From positions 1 to 18,099 of the forward strand of contig CALLKH010000103.1 in NCBI GenBank assembly GCA_938008425.1: 18,099 bases of DNA, given 5' to 3'. Both the position numbers and the translations under genes were made by a program. Source of the DNA: an uncultured Planctomycetaceae bacterium. GTDB taxonomy: Bacteria; Planctomycetota; Phycisphaerae; UBA1845; UTPLA1. The notes below the pieces were generated by a model. The model ran no database searches. It was given only the letters and a program-made list of their open reading frames with translations, and was not told the DNA's origin. Of the stretch, positions 1 to 7,624 are shown one piece after another (positions within the stretch are counted from its first letter, which is position 1; every line of letters begins with the position of its first letter).

Positions 1-1818
1 CGGGTGATCGATGTCGAGGCCCAGTTTTCGCTGAAGAACGGGTTTGACGTCCTGACCAGCGTGGTCACCGACGCCAAGGATACGGCCGACCATGATCTCG
101 TGGTGATCGACGTTTCCAATCCCGGCTCGCCGACAGGCATGTCCGCCTCGCCGCCGATCGGCAATGTCGGCACGACGCTGACCGGCATGACGATGGACCC
201 ATCCTCCGGAGATGTGTACATCTCCAATCTTGAGCCGCGCAACCTGGAGCGCCTGGAGCCCACGATCAACGGCCGCTTCATGAAGCACGAAATCGTGGTC
301 GTTCGCGGTGTGTACTCCGCGACGCCCACGATCCAGCGGTTCGACCTGCACGCCGGCATTCCGAATTTCGACAACGTGAGCAGCCCGAACCCGGCGGCCC
401 AGGCCGGCTCGCTCGCGAATCCGATGGACCTTGCGCTTTCGGCGTCCGGTCGCTGGCTATACCTGGGTGCCTTCGGCGTGAGCCGGGTGGGCGTGATCGA
501 CACGTCTACCATGGGGGTGCGAAGCCGCATCGATGTCGGCGGCGGCCCGCGCGGGCTGGCACTCGACGCGGCGCAGAATCGTCTGTACTCGTTCAACCGC
601 ACCGACATGAGCCTGACGGACCTGGATGTTTCAAATCCCGGGCTTCCCGTGATTCGTGAAACCCGGCCGCTCTACAATCCGGAGCCGCCGATCATTCGCG
701 ACGGGCGGAACTTCCTCTACTCCACGAAGAATTCAAACAACTTCGGTTCCTCCTGCGGGATGTGCCACATCGACGGCAACCTGGACCACCTCGCCTGGGA
801 CCTCGGTGATCCGAACGCCGCGGCGCTGCTTCACACGCCGTTCCTCACCGCGAACACGCCGTGCGATCAGCAGGCCCCCGACCTGAACCACCCGCTCAAG
901 GGGCCGATGGTCACGCAGTCGCTCAAGGGGCTCAACAATCACACCGAGCTTCACTGGCGGGGCGACAAGGAGGATTTCAACGCCTTCAACAGTGCATTCG
1001 CCGGACTTCTCGGCGGAAACCAGCTTCCGCCCGCCCAGATGCAGAAGTTCACGGACTTCATCAACACCGTGGTCTATCCGCCGAGCTATTACAGAACCCA
1101 TGACAACCAGTTCAAGGATCCCAGCGCAGCCGCCGGCCGCGCGCATTTCATCAACAACTGCAATGCCTGCCACATGCTGTCGCACGACGGCGCGCTGCAG
1201 GACGACTGCATCCCGGACGGCGATGACGGGGCGTTCATCCTGAACGGACTCTTCGCCCAGATTCAGATGGTTCCGCAGCTGCGCTCCATCAACAGGAAGT
1301 TCAACAGCGACAGGTACAACGGGTTCGGTCTCATCCACGACGGCCGCGAGGAGCGCGAATCAAACGCCCATCCGCTCGAGACCTTCCTTCAGGACTTCTT
1401 CCCGGGCATTTCGACGCCGCCGGCGAGCACGGAGATCATCGGCTTCATCACCGCGTTCCAGTCCAATGTCATGCCCGTCGTGGGCTGGCAGGTTCTCTGG
1501 GATGATCCGTCGGCGACCGGGCAGGACCTGGCCGACGTGCGGGAGATGATCCATCAACACGCGCTCACGCCATCGCGTTGCGACGTGATCTTGAAGGCGA
1601 CCATCGGCGGCGTGCAGCACGGCGCCGTCCTGACGCAGGTGAACCCGCCGGTGTTCACCTCAAGCCTCGGGTCGACGCATGATCTGGCCAACCTCTCCGG
1701 CATCGTCGCCGGCGGCACGTCCCTTGTTGTGACGGCCGTTCCGCCGGGGTCGGGCATTCGAATCGGCGTGGATCAGGATCTGGACGGAATCCTCGACAGC
1801 TTCGATCCCAAGCCATAG
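1..1818 (+). CDS. Secreted beta-propeller / di-haem cytochrome c peroxidase-like protein, 5' partial
   Basis: The reading frame is open from the window edge, so the true start lies upstream; the GTG at 4 is probably internal. About the first 230 visible residues contain YVTN/YncE-like propeller blades (for example 'GRWLYLGAFGVSRVGVIDT' and 'GPRGLALDAAQNRLYSFN'). Two haem c sites follow: CGMCH (bases 754-768) and CNACH (1159-1173), each in a setting resembling the MauG/cytochrome c peroxidase family. The C-terminus carries a calcium-loop-like 'DQDLDGILDSFD' just before the stop. Haem c attachment implies a periplasmic or extracytoplasmic location. I infer a role in electron transfer or peroxide chemistry; the substrate is unknown. 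Comparable propeller-cytochrome fusions are known in planctomycetes. Family assignment is confident, specific function is not. Confidence 0.8.
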   Translation, partial: RVIDVEAQFSLKNGFDVLTSVVTDAKDTADHDLVVIDVSNPGSPTGMSASPPIGNVGTTLTGMTMDPSSGDVYISNLEPRNLERLEPTINGRFMKHEIVVVRGVYSATPTIQRFDLHAGIPNFDNVSSPNPAAQAGSLANPMDLALSASGRWLYLGAFGVSRVGVIDTSTMGVRSRIDVGGGPRGLALDAAQNRLYSFNRTDMSLTDLDVSNPGLPVIRETRPLYNPEPPIIRDGRNFLYSTKNSNNFGSSCGMCHIDGNLDHLAWDLGDPNAAALLHTPFLTANTPCDQQAPDLNHPLKGPMVTQSLKGLNNHTELHWRGDKEDFNAFNSAFAGLLGGNQLPPAQMQKFTDFINTVVYPPSYYRTHDNQFKDPSAAAGRAHFINNCNACHMLSHDGALQDDCIPDGDDGAFILNGLFAQIQMVPQLRSINRKFNSDRYNGFGLIHDGREERESNAHPLETFLQDFFPGISTPPASTEIIGFITAFQSNVMPVVGWQVLWDDPSATGQDLADVREMIHQHALTPSRCDVILKATIGGVQHGAVLTQVNPPVFTSSLGSTHDLANLSGIVAGGTSLVVTAVPPGSGIRIGVDQDLDGILDSFDPKP

Positions 1819-1905
1819 GCGTTTCTTCTTGCCGACGCGGCCCGTGCGTCCGGTCTTCAGCGCTTCCGATCGCGTTGAAAATGGTCGCACGGCCGCGTCG
1901 AATTC

Positions 1906-1917
1906 GTTAGAATGGGA
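1906..1917 (+). promoter_or_regulatory. Candidate -10 promoter box (GTTAGAATGGGA) upstream of the dockerin-like gene
   Basis: The hexamer TAGAAT (1908-1913) differs from TATAAT at one position and lies in the gap before the gene starting at 1983. It would place a transcription start near 1920 and leave a leader of about 60 nt. No good -35 is visible at 16-18 bp. The same 12-mer recurs with one mismatch at 11041-11052 in another intergenic region. Confidence 0.4.
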
Positions 1918-1982
1918 CTTCAGTTGCCGTGCGGCCGCGGGGCGGGCTTGTGGGCCGTGCGGGGAAAAGCAGTCATCAACTC

Positions 1983-3494
1983 ATGTCACGCCGACTTTTG
2001 ATCCCGGGGGTCATGGTGGCGGCGATCTGCAACGTTGCCGCGGCGCAGCCGGTACGGGTGCATCCGGATGCCGTCGGCGAGGCACGCATCCGCCGAACCG
2101 ACTGGGGCGGCGCCGCGTCGGTCGGCCCGAATCAGCATGCCATCCCGGACCTCATCGGCTACCAGATCGGCAAATGGGAGCCGCTGAATCGAACGGGAGA
2201 TTTGTTCGCCGGCAACTGGCAGGACGGCGGCGGATTTCTGCGCGTGGACCTCGGATTCAAGGGATTCATCAATCCGCCCGGTCCGCTGGCGCAGCAGGAC
2301 GACAATTTCGCGCCCTATCTCTACGGCCAGTCGCCGGCGTTCGGCTTCGTGGAGTTTGATGTTGATCGCAACGTCGCGACGGGCGGCGAGGTCGGCTTCC
2401 CCGAGCTGCGTTATCTGGCGAATGTCGCGCGATTCGGCGGCAAGCCCTCGATCGGCCGATATGCGGATCGCGTCGTGCTGAATCCGGCGGACTTCGATAA
2501 CACCATGTCCACGCCGCCTTACTACGAACGCAGCGGCGAAGAGTTTCATCTGGCACTCTTTGGCGACCGCATTGAGTCGGTCTTTGAAATCACCGGCGAC
2601 GGCGACGGTGTGTTCGATCCGGGCGAGAAGTGGATCGTCCGCGGCCGTCTGTTTCACCGCGCCCACGGTTTTGAGCGGTTCAATATCAATGCCGCGGACG
2701 GGCCGTACGAGCTGCTTGTCGATCTGCAGTATGACTCGAGCATTGCGCTGAATCTGACGTTCGTCTCACTCGTGGTTCCGCTGACGAATGCCGATGCGGC
2801 GAGTGTGAACGGCGACGCGGTCGAGCCGAATGACGACAACGCCTTCAACCAGGCGTCCGTCGCCGAAGCCCTCGCCAATCTGATCAACAGCGCCAATTCG
2901 ATTCCGCAGGGCGGCCCGCTGGCCAATGATCCGGCCTACGCCCTGATTCGTTTCTGGGCCAATCAGAATGTCGCCACGAGTCTTCATCCCGAAATATGGC
3001 ATGTGAACGTGCTGGTCGGCATGGCCTATGAGCAACTCGGCGGCATCGGCGAGCTTTTCGCGCCCACCGATGTGTCGGATGACCCGCTCATCGGTGATTT
3101 CAACGGCGACGCCCGGGTGGACTGCGAGGATCAGAACCTGCTCGCCCAGTTCATTCTCACCGAGGAATCGTCCGGCTTCTGGGATGCCGACGGCGTGCAG
3201 AACGGCGCCGTCGTCCTGGCGAATTTCGGCCCGCACTTCAGCGTGTTTGATCTGAATTACGACGGCGTGATTGATTCCGCCGACGGGAGTCTCGTGATTC
3301 CGCTCGGCGATCTCGATTTCGATTGCGACGTGGACACGGACGATCTGGTTCTGTTTGTGACGCTGCTGGTGTCGCGGGAATCGTTCTCGGCGGCCCAGAT
3401 CGCCGCCTTGACTCCCCGGGCGGACTTCAGGCAAGATGGCGTCGTCAACGGCGCCGATATCCGGGGTTTTACGATCCGCTTTCTTGCGGAGTGA
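1983..3494 (+). CDS. Secreted protein of unknown function with C-terminal dockerin-like calcium loops
   Basis: I chose the ATG at 1983 (503 aa) over an upstream GTG at 1929 because it begins a clean signal peptide: an Arg pair, a hydrophobic core and a likely AAA-Q cleavage site after residue 21. About 350 residues that I cannot assign follow. The C-terminus has four Asp/Asn-rich loops at about residues 372 (DFNGDARVD), 423 (DLNYDGVID), 443 (DLDFDCDVD) and 481 (DFRQDGVVN), each followed by a short helix-like stretch, as in type I dockerin EF-hand loops. The protein is probably exported. Dockerin-like tails are frequent in planctomycete secreted proteins even without cellulosomes, so a cohesin partner need not exist. 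The next gene starts 6 bp after the stop. Catalytic function, if any, is unknown. Confidence 0.75.
   Translation: MSRRLLIPGVMVAAICNVAAAQPVRVHPDAVGEARIRRTDWGGAASVGPNQHAIPDLIGYQIGKWEPLNRTGDLFAGNWQDGGGFLRVDLGFKGFINPPGPLAQQDDNFAPYLYGQSPAFGFVEFDVDRNVATGGEVGFPELRYLANVARFGGKPSIGRYADRVVLNPADFDNTMSTPPYYERSGEEFHLALFGDRIESVFEITGDGDGVFDPGEKWIVRGRLFHRAHGFERFNINAADGPYELLVDLQYDSSIALNLTFVSLVVPLTNADAASVNGDAVEPNDDNAFNQASVAEALANLINSANSIPQGGPLANDPAYALIRFWANQNVATSLHPEIWHVNVLVGMAYEQLGGIGELFAPTDVSDDPLIGDFNGDARVDCEDQNLLAQFILTEESSGFWDADGVQNGAVVLANFGPHFSVFDLNYDGVIDSADGSLVIPLGDLDFDCDVDTDDLVLFVTLLVSRESFSAAQIAALTPRADFRQDGVVNGADIRGFTIRFLAE
3488..3491 (+). promoter_or_regulatory. Ribosome binding site GGAG inside the end of the dockerin-like gene
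   Basis: GGAG sits 9 nt before the GTG at 3501 and overlaps the last codons of the upstream gene. It supports the GTG start and suggests translational coupling of the two genes. Confidence 0.6.
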
Positions 3495-3500
3495 AGAACA

Positions 3501-4307
3501 GTGTACGAGGGGAATCGGCCATCATCGGGGGCCGCGGCGCGCAGCATCGCGCGAGAGCGCCTGTTCCGCGCATCCGCGCCGGGATTCTCGCTTCTGGAAA
3601 TGCTCGTCGTCATTGCGGTCATCGCGATCCTGATCGCCATTCTGCTTCCAGCCCTTTCCGCATGCCGCCGGGCGGGTCGAAATCTCAAATGCGCCAGCCA
3701 GCTCAAGCAGGTTTCGTTTGAGTTTCAGTTGTTTGCCGACGATTTCGCGGTCCGCTCACGGGGCGACAGTGCAGCGCTCGGTACGAAGTGGTTTTATCTC
3801 GAGGACTTTCAGGAGAGCCTCTACCGCGTGGACGAGTTCTGGGATGTACCCGGGGCCTCGCGCGCCACCTATGAAGGCGCGCAGGAACTGATGATGTGCC
3901 CCGAAGGGCCGAGTTTTCTGCGCAGGCTCGCCGCGACGCCGTGCAGCGGCGGGGCCGTCTTTCCGCGCGTGAACGTCAGCCTCGCCTTCAATCGGCGGAT
4001 GCACAAGGCGCTCGATCCCTCCGGATCCTTCATGCTGACGCAGGTGCTCAACAGCCGCGTCCTCGATCATCCGAACGCCCCGCTCGTTCTCGATGTCGAC
4101 GCGAAGGACGTGAACCCCAGCAACGGGCAGCCCTACTACGCCGCGCCGCCCGCCACCGAGCCCGACGGCTACGAAAACAACGCCTTCTGGTTCCCTTCGA
4201 CCCGCCACAATGGTCGTCTGAATGTCGCTATGATCGGCGGCCACGTCGCCTCGATCAAAAAGGCCGAACCGGGCGCCGGAATCGATTGGGGCTACATCCC
4301 CGATTGA
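3501..4307 (+). CDS. Pseudopilin-like protein with prepilin N-methylation motif (DUF1559/type II secretion-like)
   Basis: 268 aa from a GTG start supported by a GGAG 9 nt upstream. A basic 28-residue leader ends in Gly28, followed by FSLLEMLVVIAVIAILIAIL. This is a type III (prepilin peptidase) signal with Glu at +5 and a single hydrophobic helix. After it comes a Cys-containing segment (LKCASQLKQVSFEFQLFADD) typical of planctomycete pseudopilin-like proteins. The C-terminus has 'STRHNGRLNVAMIGGHVASI', the usual end signature of that family. These proteins are anchored in the inner membrane after PilD processing. They belong to very large families in planctomycetes, where a role in type II secretion or pilus-like assembly is presumed but mostly untested. 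The gene is coupled to the dockerin-like gene; no other secretion genes are in the window. Confidence 0.85.
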   Translation: MYEGNRPSSGAAARSIARERLFRASAPGFSLLEMLVVIAVIAILIAILLPALSACRRAGRNLKCASQLKQVSFEFQLFADDFAVRSRGDSAALGTKWFYLEDFQESLYRVDEFWDVPGASRATYEGAQELMMCPEGPSFLRRLAATPCSGGAVFPRVNVSLAFNRRMHKALDPSGSFMLTQVLNSRVLDHPNAPLVLDVDAKDVNPSNGQPYYAAPPATEPDGYENNAFWFPSTRHNGRLNVAMIGGHVASIKKAEPGAGIDWGYIPD

Positions 4308-4313
4308 GCCGCC

Positions 4314-4340
4314 ATGTCCCGGATCTCGTGAACCGGGCAT
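4314..4340. other. Intergenic hairpin between pseudopilin and kinase genes
   Basis: ATG-CCCGG (4314-4322, with bulged T4317) can pair with CCGGG-CAT (4333-4340) around a 10-nt loop. It lies 6 nt after the pseudopilin stop. There is no U-tract, so it is not a standard intrinsic terminator. It might attenuate read-through or stabilise the 3' end. Confidence 0.25.
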
Positions 4341-4373
4341 GATGCAACACCGGCCATCCCTGAAACGCAATTC

Positions 4374-5807
4374 ATGAGCCTTCGAACCAAATGCGCCATT
4401 CTGCTCATCGCCTTCGAGCTGACCGTGGCGGCCACGCTCATGTTCACCGTTCGCTACATCGGCGCGTACTTCGACGATGCCGCGAATACCCTCGCCGTCA
4501 GCGGCCGTGCCGGTGTTGACCTCGCCCGGCTTCGAACCCTGATCAGAAATGAGCTCTCGAGTCTCAAGCGGGCTGAGAATGCCGAGACGCTTCGCGCCGA
4601 GTGTGAACGCATTGAGAAGGAGATCAATTCGGTGGTGGAGCTTCTGCGACAGGATCTGTCTCCGGCACTGGAGTCGACTCAGCTTCGGCCACTCGTGAAT
4701 CTTCTGGAATCGCGAAGGCCGACGGTGGCCGCCCGTCTGGCGGAGATCGATCGGGGCGTCGAACAGCCGGCCCGCGTCGATCCGGAGCAACACCTGGCGA
4801 TCGATGATTTCATCAGTCGAATGGAGTCCGGCGTGAACGCGAAACTGCGCAAGACGATCGAGGCGTCGTTCGCCGCGCAGGACCAGGCTGCGCTGATTCT
4901 GTCGGTGAACATGGTCGTCGCCGCGGCGCTGGGCATCCTCGGCATGTTTCTGATGCGAAAGTGGGTGCTCCTGCCCGTTCAGGAATTGAAGGCGGCGACC
5001 GACGAATTCGGCAAGGGCCGGCTTGAGTACCGGGCCCGCGTGCACACGGGCGATGAACTCGGACAACTCGGCGACGCGCTGAACCGGATGTCCGCCGACC
5101 TGTCGCGCATTGAAAAGCAAATGGTTCTGCGTGAGCGCGCGGCCGCCATGGGTGATCTGATTTCATACATCGCCCACAACATCCGCAATCCGCTGGCCGG
5201 CATTCGCAGCCTGGTGGATTCCTGTCAGCGCGAAACAGAGCCGGACTCTCCGCTGAGTCCCAAGCAGGGGGAGATCATCGCCGCCATCGAGCGGCTTCAG
5301 CGCTGGCTTCGCGAACTGGAACACACCTGCAAACCGCTGGAGATCTCGCTTCAGCCGGTGGGCATTCGGCAGATAGTCGATAACATTGTCGCGGTCTTCA
5401 AGCCGATGGCGGATCGGCGCTCGGTGGCGCTGAATCAGCGATTGAACGGCGAGATCGGAAGCGTCATGCTCGACGAGAGGCACTTTGAACAGGCCGTCGC
5501 CGCCATTGTCGGGAATGCGATCGAGGCGGTCGGCGAGAACGGCGCGGTGACGATCGGCGTGGAATCAAACGGCGATCCTTCGCACTGGTCGCTTTACGTT
5601 GAGGACACGGGGCGCGGCATTCCGGATGATCTGTCGCGCAAGATCTTCGATCCGACGTTCACCACCAAGCGCGACGGCCGCGGCCTCGGACTCGCCATGG
5701 CGCGCAAGGTGGCGGAGCTGCATGGCGGCCGGTTGACGCTTGAATCGCCCGACGGGGGCGGCGCGAGATTTCGATTTGTCATGCCTGTGGCACCGGTTGC
5801 GGGCTGA
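4374..5807 (+). CDS. Membrane sensor histidine kinase (HAMP-HisKA-HATPase_c), NtrB-like partner of the next gene
   Basis: 477 aa. The order is TM1 (about 8-28), an extracytoplasmic helical sensor of about 140 residues rich in Glu/Arg, TM2 (about 172-194), HAMP (about 195-248) and dimerisation/phosphoacceptor helix with H-box 'AHNIRNPLAGI' (His268). The ATPase domain follows: N-box VGNAIEAV (Asn381), G1 DTGRGIPD (Asp411), F-box IFDPTFTTK and G2 GRGLGLAMA. All catalytic boxes look intact, so it should autophosphorylate His268 and pass phosphate to the response regulator 8 bp downstream. The sensor domain has no recognisable ligand fold. It resembles the helical bundle sensors of kinases paired with NtrC regulators. 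No strong Shine-Dalgarno precedes the ATG at 4374. Confidence 0.92.
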   Translation: MSLRTKCAILLIAFELTVAATLMFTVRYIGAYFDDAANTLAVSGRAGVDLARLRTLIRNELSSLKRAENAETLRAECERIEKEINSVVELLRQDLSPALESTQLRPLVNLLESRRPTVAARLAEIDRGVEQPARVDPEQHLAIDDFISRMESGVNAKLRKTIEASFAAQDQAALILSVNMVVAAALGILGMFLMRKWVLLPVQELKAATDEFGKGRLEYRARVHTGDELGQLGDALNRMSADLSRIEKQMVLRERAAAMGDLISYIAHNIRNPLAGIRSLVDSCQRETEPDSPLSPKQGEIIAAIERLQRWLRELEHTCKPLEISLQPVGIRQIVDNIVAVFKPMADRRSVALNQRLNGEIGSVMLDERHFEQAVAAIVGNAIEAVGENGAVTIGVESNGDPSHWSLYVEDTGRGIPDDLSRKIFDPTFTTKRDGRGLGLAMARKVAELHGGRLTLESPDGGGARFRFVMPVAPVAG

Positions 5808-5815
5808 GAGAACCC

Positions 5816-7195
5816 ATGGCTGAAATACTCATTGTCGATGACGAGGAAACGCTGCTCGCGACGACGAGCCTCGAGCTTCGCCGCGGCGGGCACGTCTGCC
5901 GCGGCGTGACGTCGGCCGAGGCGGCGCTCGCCCAGTTGCAGTCGGCCGAGCCGCAGGTCGCGCTCGTTGATATTCGCCTGCCCGAGATGGACGGTGTCGA
6001 GTTGATCCGCCGCATCCGGTCGGCCGGCTACGACTTTCCCATCGTTGTGATGACCGCATTCGGCTCGGTCGAAGGCGCGGTGGCGGCGATGAAAGTCGGC
6101 GCGACCGATTATCTTCAGAAACCCGTCGGCATCGCGGAGCTGGAGCTCGTGATCGATCGCGCCCTGCGAAATTCACGGCTGGCCAACCGTCTTGCCGTCT
6201 TCGAGCGCGAACGCGAGCGACAGGGCGTCGAGCGATCGATCATCGCCGAGAGCGAGTCCATGCGCGGCGTCATGGCGCTCGTTCGGCGCATCGCGGCCGT
6301 CCCGCCGGACGAGCACGGCCATCTGCCGACGGTGCTCATCACGGGCGAAACGGGAACCGGCAAGGACGTCATCGCCCACCAGATACATGATCAAAGTTCG
6401 CGACGGGATGCGCCGTTCGTTCAGATCAACTGCTCCGCGCTGCCCGCGTCGCTCGTCGAGGCCGAACTCTTCGGCTACGAGAAGGGGGCATTCACCGACG
6501 CGAAGACGCAGAAGAAGGGCCTCTTTGAAGCGGCCGCGGAGGGAGCGATCTTTCTGGACGAGATTGGTGACATGCCGATGTCGCTTCAGTCCAAGCTGCT
6601 GCTCGTGCTTGAACAGAGGACGTTTCGCCGGCTCGGCGACACGCGCGAGCGAAAGGTGCAGGCTCGCACGCTGGCCGCCACCAACTGCGATCTCACCCGG
6701 CTGGTCGCCGAGGGCCGCTTCCGGAAGGACCTGCTCTTCAGGCTCCAGTCGCTGTCGATCCAGCTCCCGCCGCTGCGAACCCGCGGCGACGACGTCATCC
6801 GGCTCGCCGAGCATTTCGTCCGGCGACAGGCGGTGCGGCTGCATCGCCCGGTGCCCATTCTCGCCGACTCGGCGGTGGAAGCGATCCGGCGTTATGCATG
6901 GCCGGGCAACATCCGCGAACTCGACAACGTGCTTCAGCGAGCCGTGCTGCTCACCGATGATGAGGCCATCCAGGCGGACCATCTCAATCTCGATCAGTCG
7001 TCGCTCGCCGCGCCGCCGGTCGGCCTCGACGACATTCGCTTTCCCTTCGGCCGGGAGAACTTTTCGCTGACCGACGTGGAGCAGCGGGTGATCGATCAGG
7101 CGGTCGAATTCTGCGGCGGAAACATCTCCGAGGCCGCGCGAATGCTCGGTGTCAGCAGGGGGGCGCTTCGGCACCGGATTGAAAAGCGGAATTGA
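5816..7195 (+). CDS. NtrC-family sigma-54-dependent response regulator (receiver-AAA+-Fis HTH)
   Basis: 459 aa. The receiver has Asp8/Asp9, phosphoacceptor Asp52, Thr80 and Lys102. The AAA+ domain has Walker A GETGTGKD (177-184), the sigma-54 contact loop as GAFTDA (224-229), Walker B GAIFLDE (243-249), an Arg region FRKDLLFRL (302-310) and sensor II NIRELDN (365-371). The Fis-type helix-turn-helix is at about 436-457 (NISEAARMLGVSRGALRHRI). It should activate sigma-54 promoters when phosphorylated by the kinase encoded 8 bp upstream; GAGAG at 5806-5810 gives a plausible ribosome site. The contact loop reads GAFTDA rather than the classical GAFTGA, a variant I recall from other NtrC-type regulators. 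No convincing sigma-54 promoter is visible in the window, so its targets lie elsewhere or were missed. Confidence 0.95.
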   Translation: MAEILIVDDEETLLATTSLELRRGGHVCRGVTSAEAALAQLQSAEPQVALVDIRLPEMDGVELIRRIRSAGYDFPIVVMTAFGSVEGAVAAMKVGATDYLQKPVGIAELELVIDRALRNSRLANRLAVFERERERQGVERSIIAESESMRGVMALVRRIAAVPPDEHGHLPTVLITGETGTGKDVIAHQIHDQSSRRDAPFVQINCSALPASLVEAELFGYEKGAFTDAKTQKKGLFEAAAEGAIFLDEIGDMPMSLQSKLLLVLEQRTFRRLGDTRERKVQARTLAATNCDLTRLVAEGRFRKDLLFRLQSLSIQLPPLRTRGDDVIRLAEHFVRRQAVRLHRPVPILADSAVEAIRRYAWPGNIRELDNVLQRAVLLTDDEAIQADHLNLDQSSLAAPPVGLDDIRFPFGRENFSLTDVEQRVIDQAVEFCGGNISEAARMLGVSRGALRHRIEKRN

Positions 7196-7243
7196 TGTGG
7201 GGCTCGGGCCGAATGAACTGCCGGAGAATTCGCGATTTCTTCT

Positions 7244-7317
7244 CCCCGAAGGGGTGATGGAATGTAGCCACCGGTGGAGCATCGCTTGGGCGCAGCCCCG
7301 CGATGCGGAACCCGTGG
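7244..7317 (+). repeat. Structured repeat unit, left copy
   Basis: It starts with a perfect CCCC-GAA-GGGG hairpin (7244-7254), continues through GTAGCCAC (7264-7271) and ends in a nested hairpin. In that hairpin GCATCGC (7279-7285) pairs with GCGATGC (7300-7306), enclosing GGGC-GCA-GCCC (7288-7298), with an imperfect outer CCACcGG/CCCGTGG stem (7268-7317). A related unit lies inverted at 7438-7491. Similar hairpin repeats are, from memory, scattered through planctomycete intergenic DNA. Confidence 0.55.
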
Positions 7318-7437
7318 ATGAAGTGCCGTAATCATGGCAGCACCGGCCGGGGCTGAGGAAATCTTCGCAGATCGAGTTGGCTCGCGAGTGAGAGTTCCTC
7401 CGACCCTTCGGGGCGGAGAAGGATGGATCCCGCTGAA

Positions 7438-7491
7438 CCACGGGCTCCGCTTCGCTTCGCCCGTGGCTACACTCCTTCGCCCCGATGGGGC
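7438..7491 (-). repeat. Structured repeat unit, right copy in inverted orientation
   Basis: Read on the minus strand it has the same order as the left copy: a GCCCC-ATC-GGGGC hairpin (7491-7479), then GTAGCCAC (7470-7463), then an 8-bp perfect stem CCACGGGC/GCCCGTGG (7438-7445 and 7459-7466). It differs from the left copy mainly inside the loop. Together the two units give the region imperfect terminal inverted repeats of about 28 bp. Confidence 0.55.
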
Positions 7492-7624
7492 GGGGAGGAA
7501 TCTGGAGTTCATGTGTGGATGAAGCCGGGATTCGCCATTGGTGATAAAAGGCGGTGGCGTCAACTCTTCGATGCGACGACATTCTGCGCCCCCCTACGCA
7601 GGACTTATGCAATCGAGAGTCGTT

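Larger units (their letters stand above)
7196..7624. other. 429-bp gene-free structured intergenic region between convergent genes
   Basis: This gap lies between the 3' ends of the NtrC gene (plus) and the methyltransferase gene (minus). I see no credible gene. Short frames on both strands lack ribosome sites, and their peptides merely reflect the repeats. Most of 7244-7491 is hairpin-forming and holds two related repeat units in opposite orientation, listed separately. Between them GAGGAA (7355-7360) can pair with TTCCTC (7395-7400). The region could act as a bidirectional transcription end. 7500-7624 shows nothing recognisable. Confidence 0.6.

Noticed and set aside
1887..1962. GCACGGC at 1887 with GCCGTGC copies at 1926 and 1954 as a regulatory hairpin or operator
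   Set aside because: The arms are only 7 bp in GC-rich DNA, and the left arm is upstream of the likely transcription start. This is within what chance allows.
3756..5120. Long minus-strand open frame (454 codons) across the pseudopilin and kinase genes
   Set aside because: It overlaps two well-supported genes and has low-complexity Arg/His-rich composition and no motif.
5788..5800. Sigma-54-like TGGCAC...TTGC just before the NtrC gene
   Set aside because: The GG and GC elements are 8 rather than 10 bp apart, and the site lies within the end of the kinase gene. Spacing is critical for sigma-54.
7096..7563. Possible small protein-coding genes in the 7196-7624 gap, both strands
   Set aside because: The frames have no ribosome sites, and their peptides simply translate the hairpin repeats. 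Similar spurious peptides from such repeats are often seen in annotations.
6173..7612. Long open frame on the minus strand (479 codons) opposite the NtrC regulator
   Set aside because: It is antisense to a gene with complete receiver, AAA+ and Fis motifs. Its translation has no recognisable domain and reads through the repeat region. High GC content commonly produces such frames.
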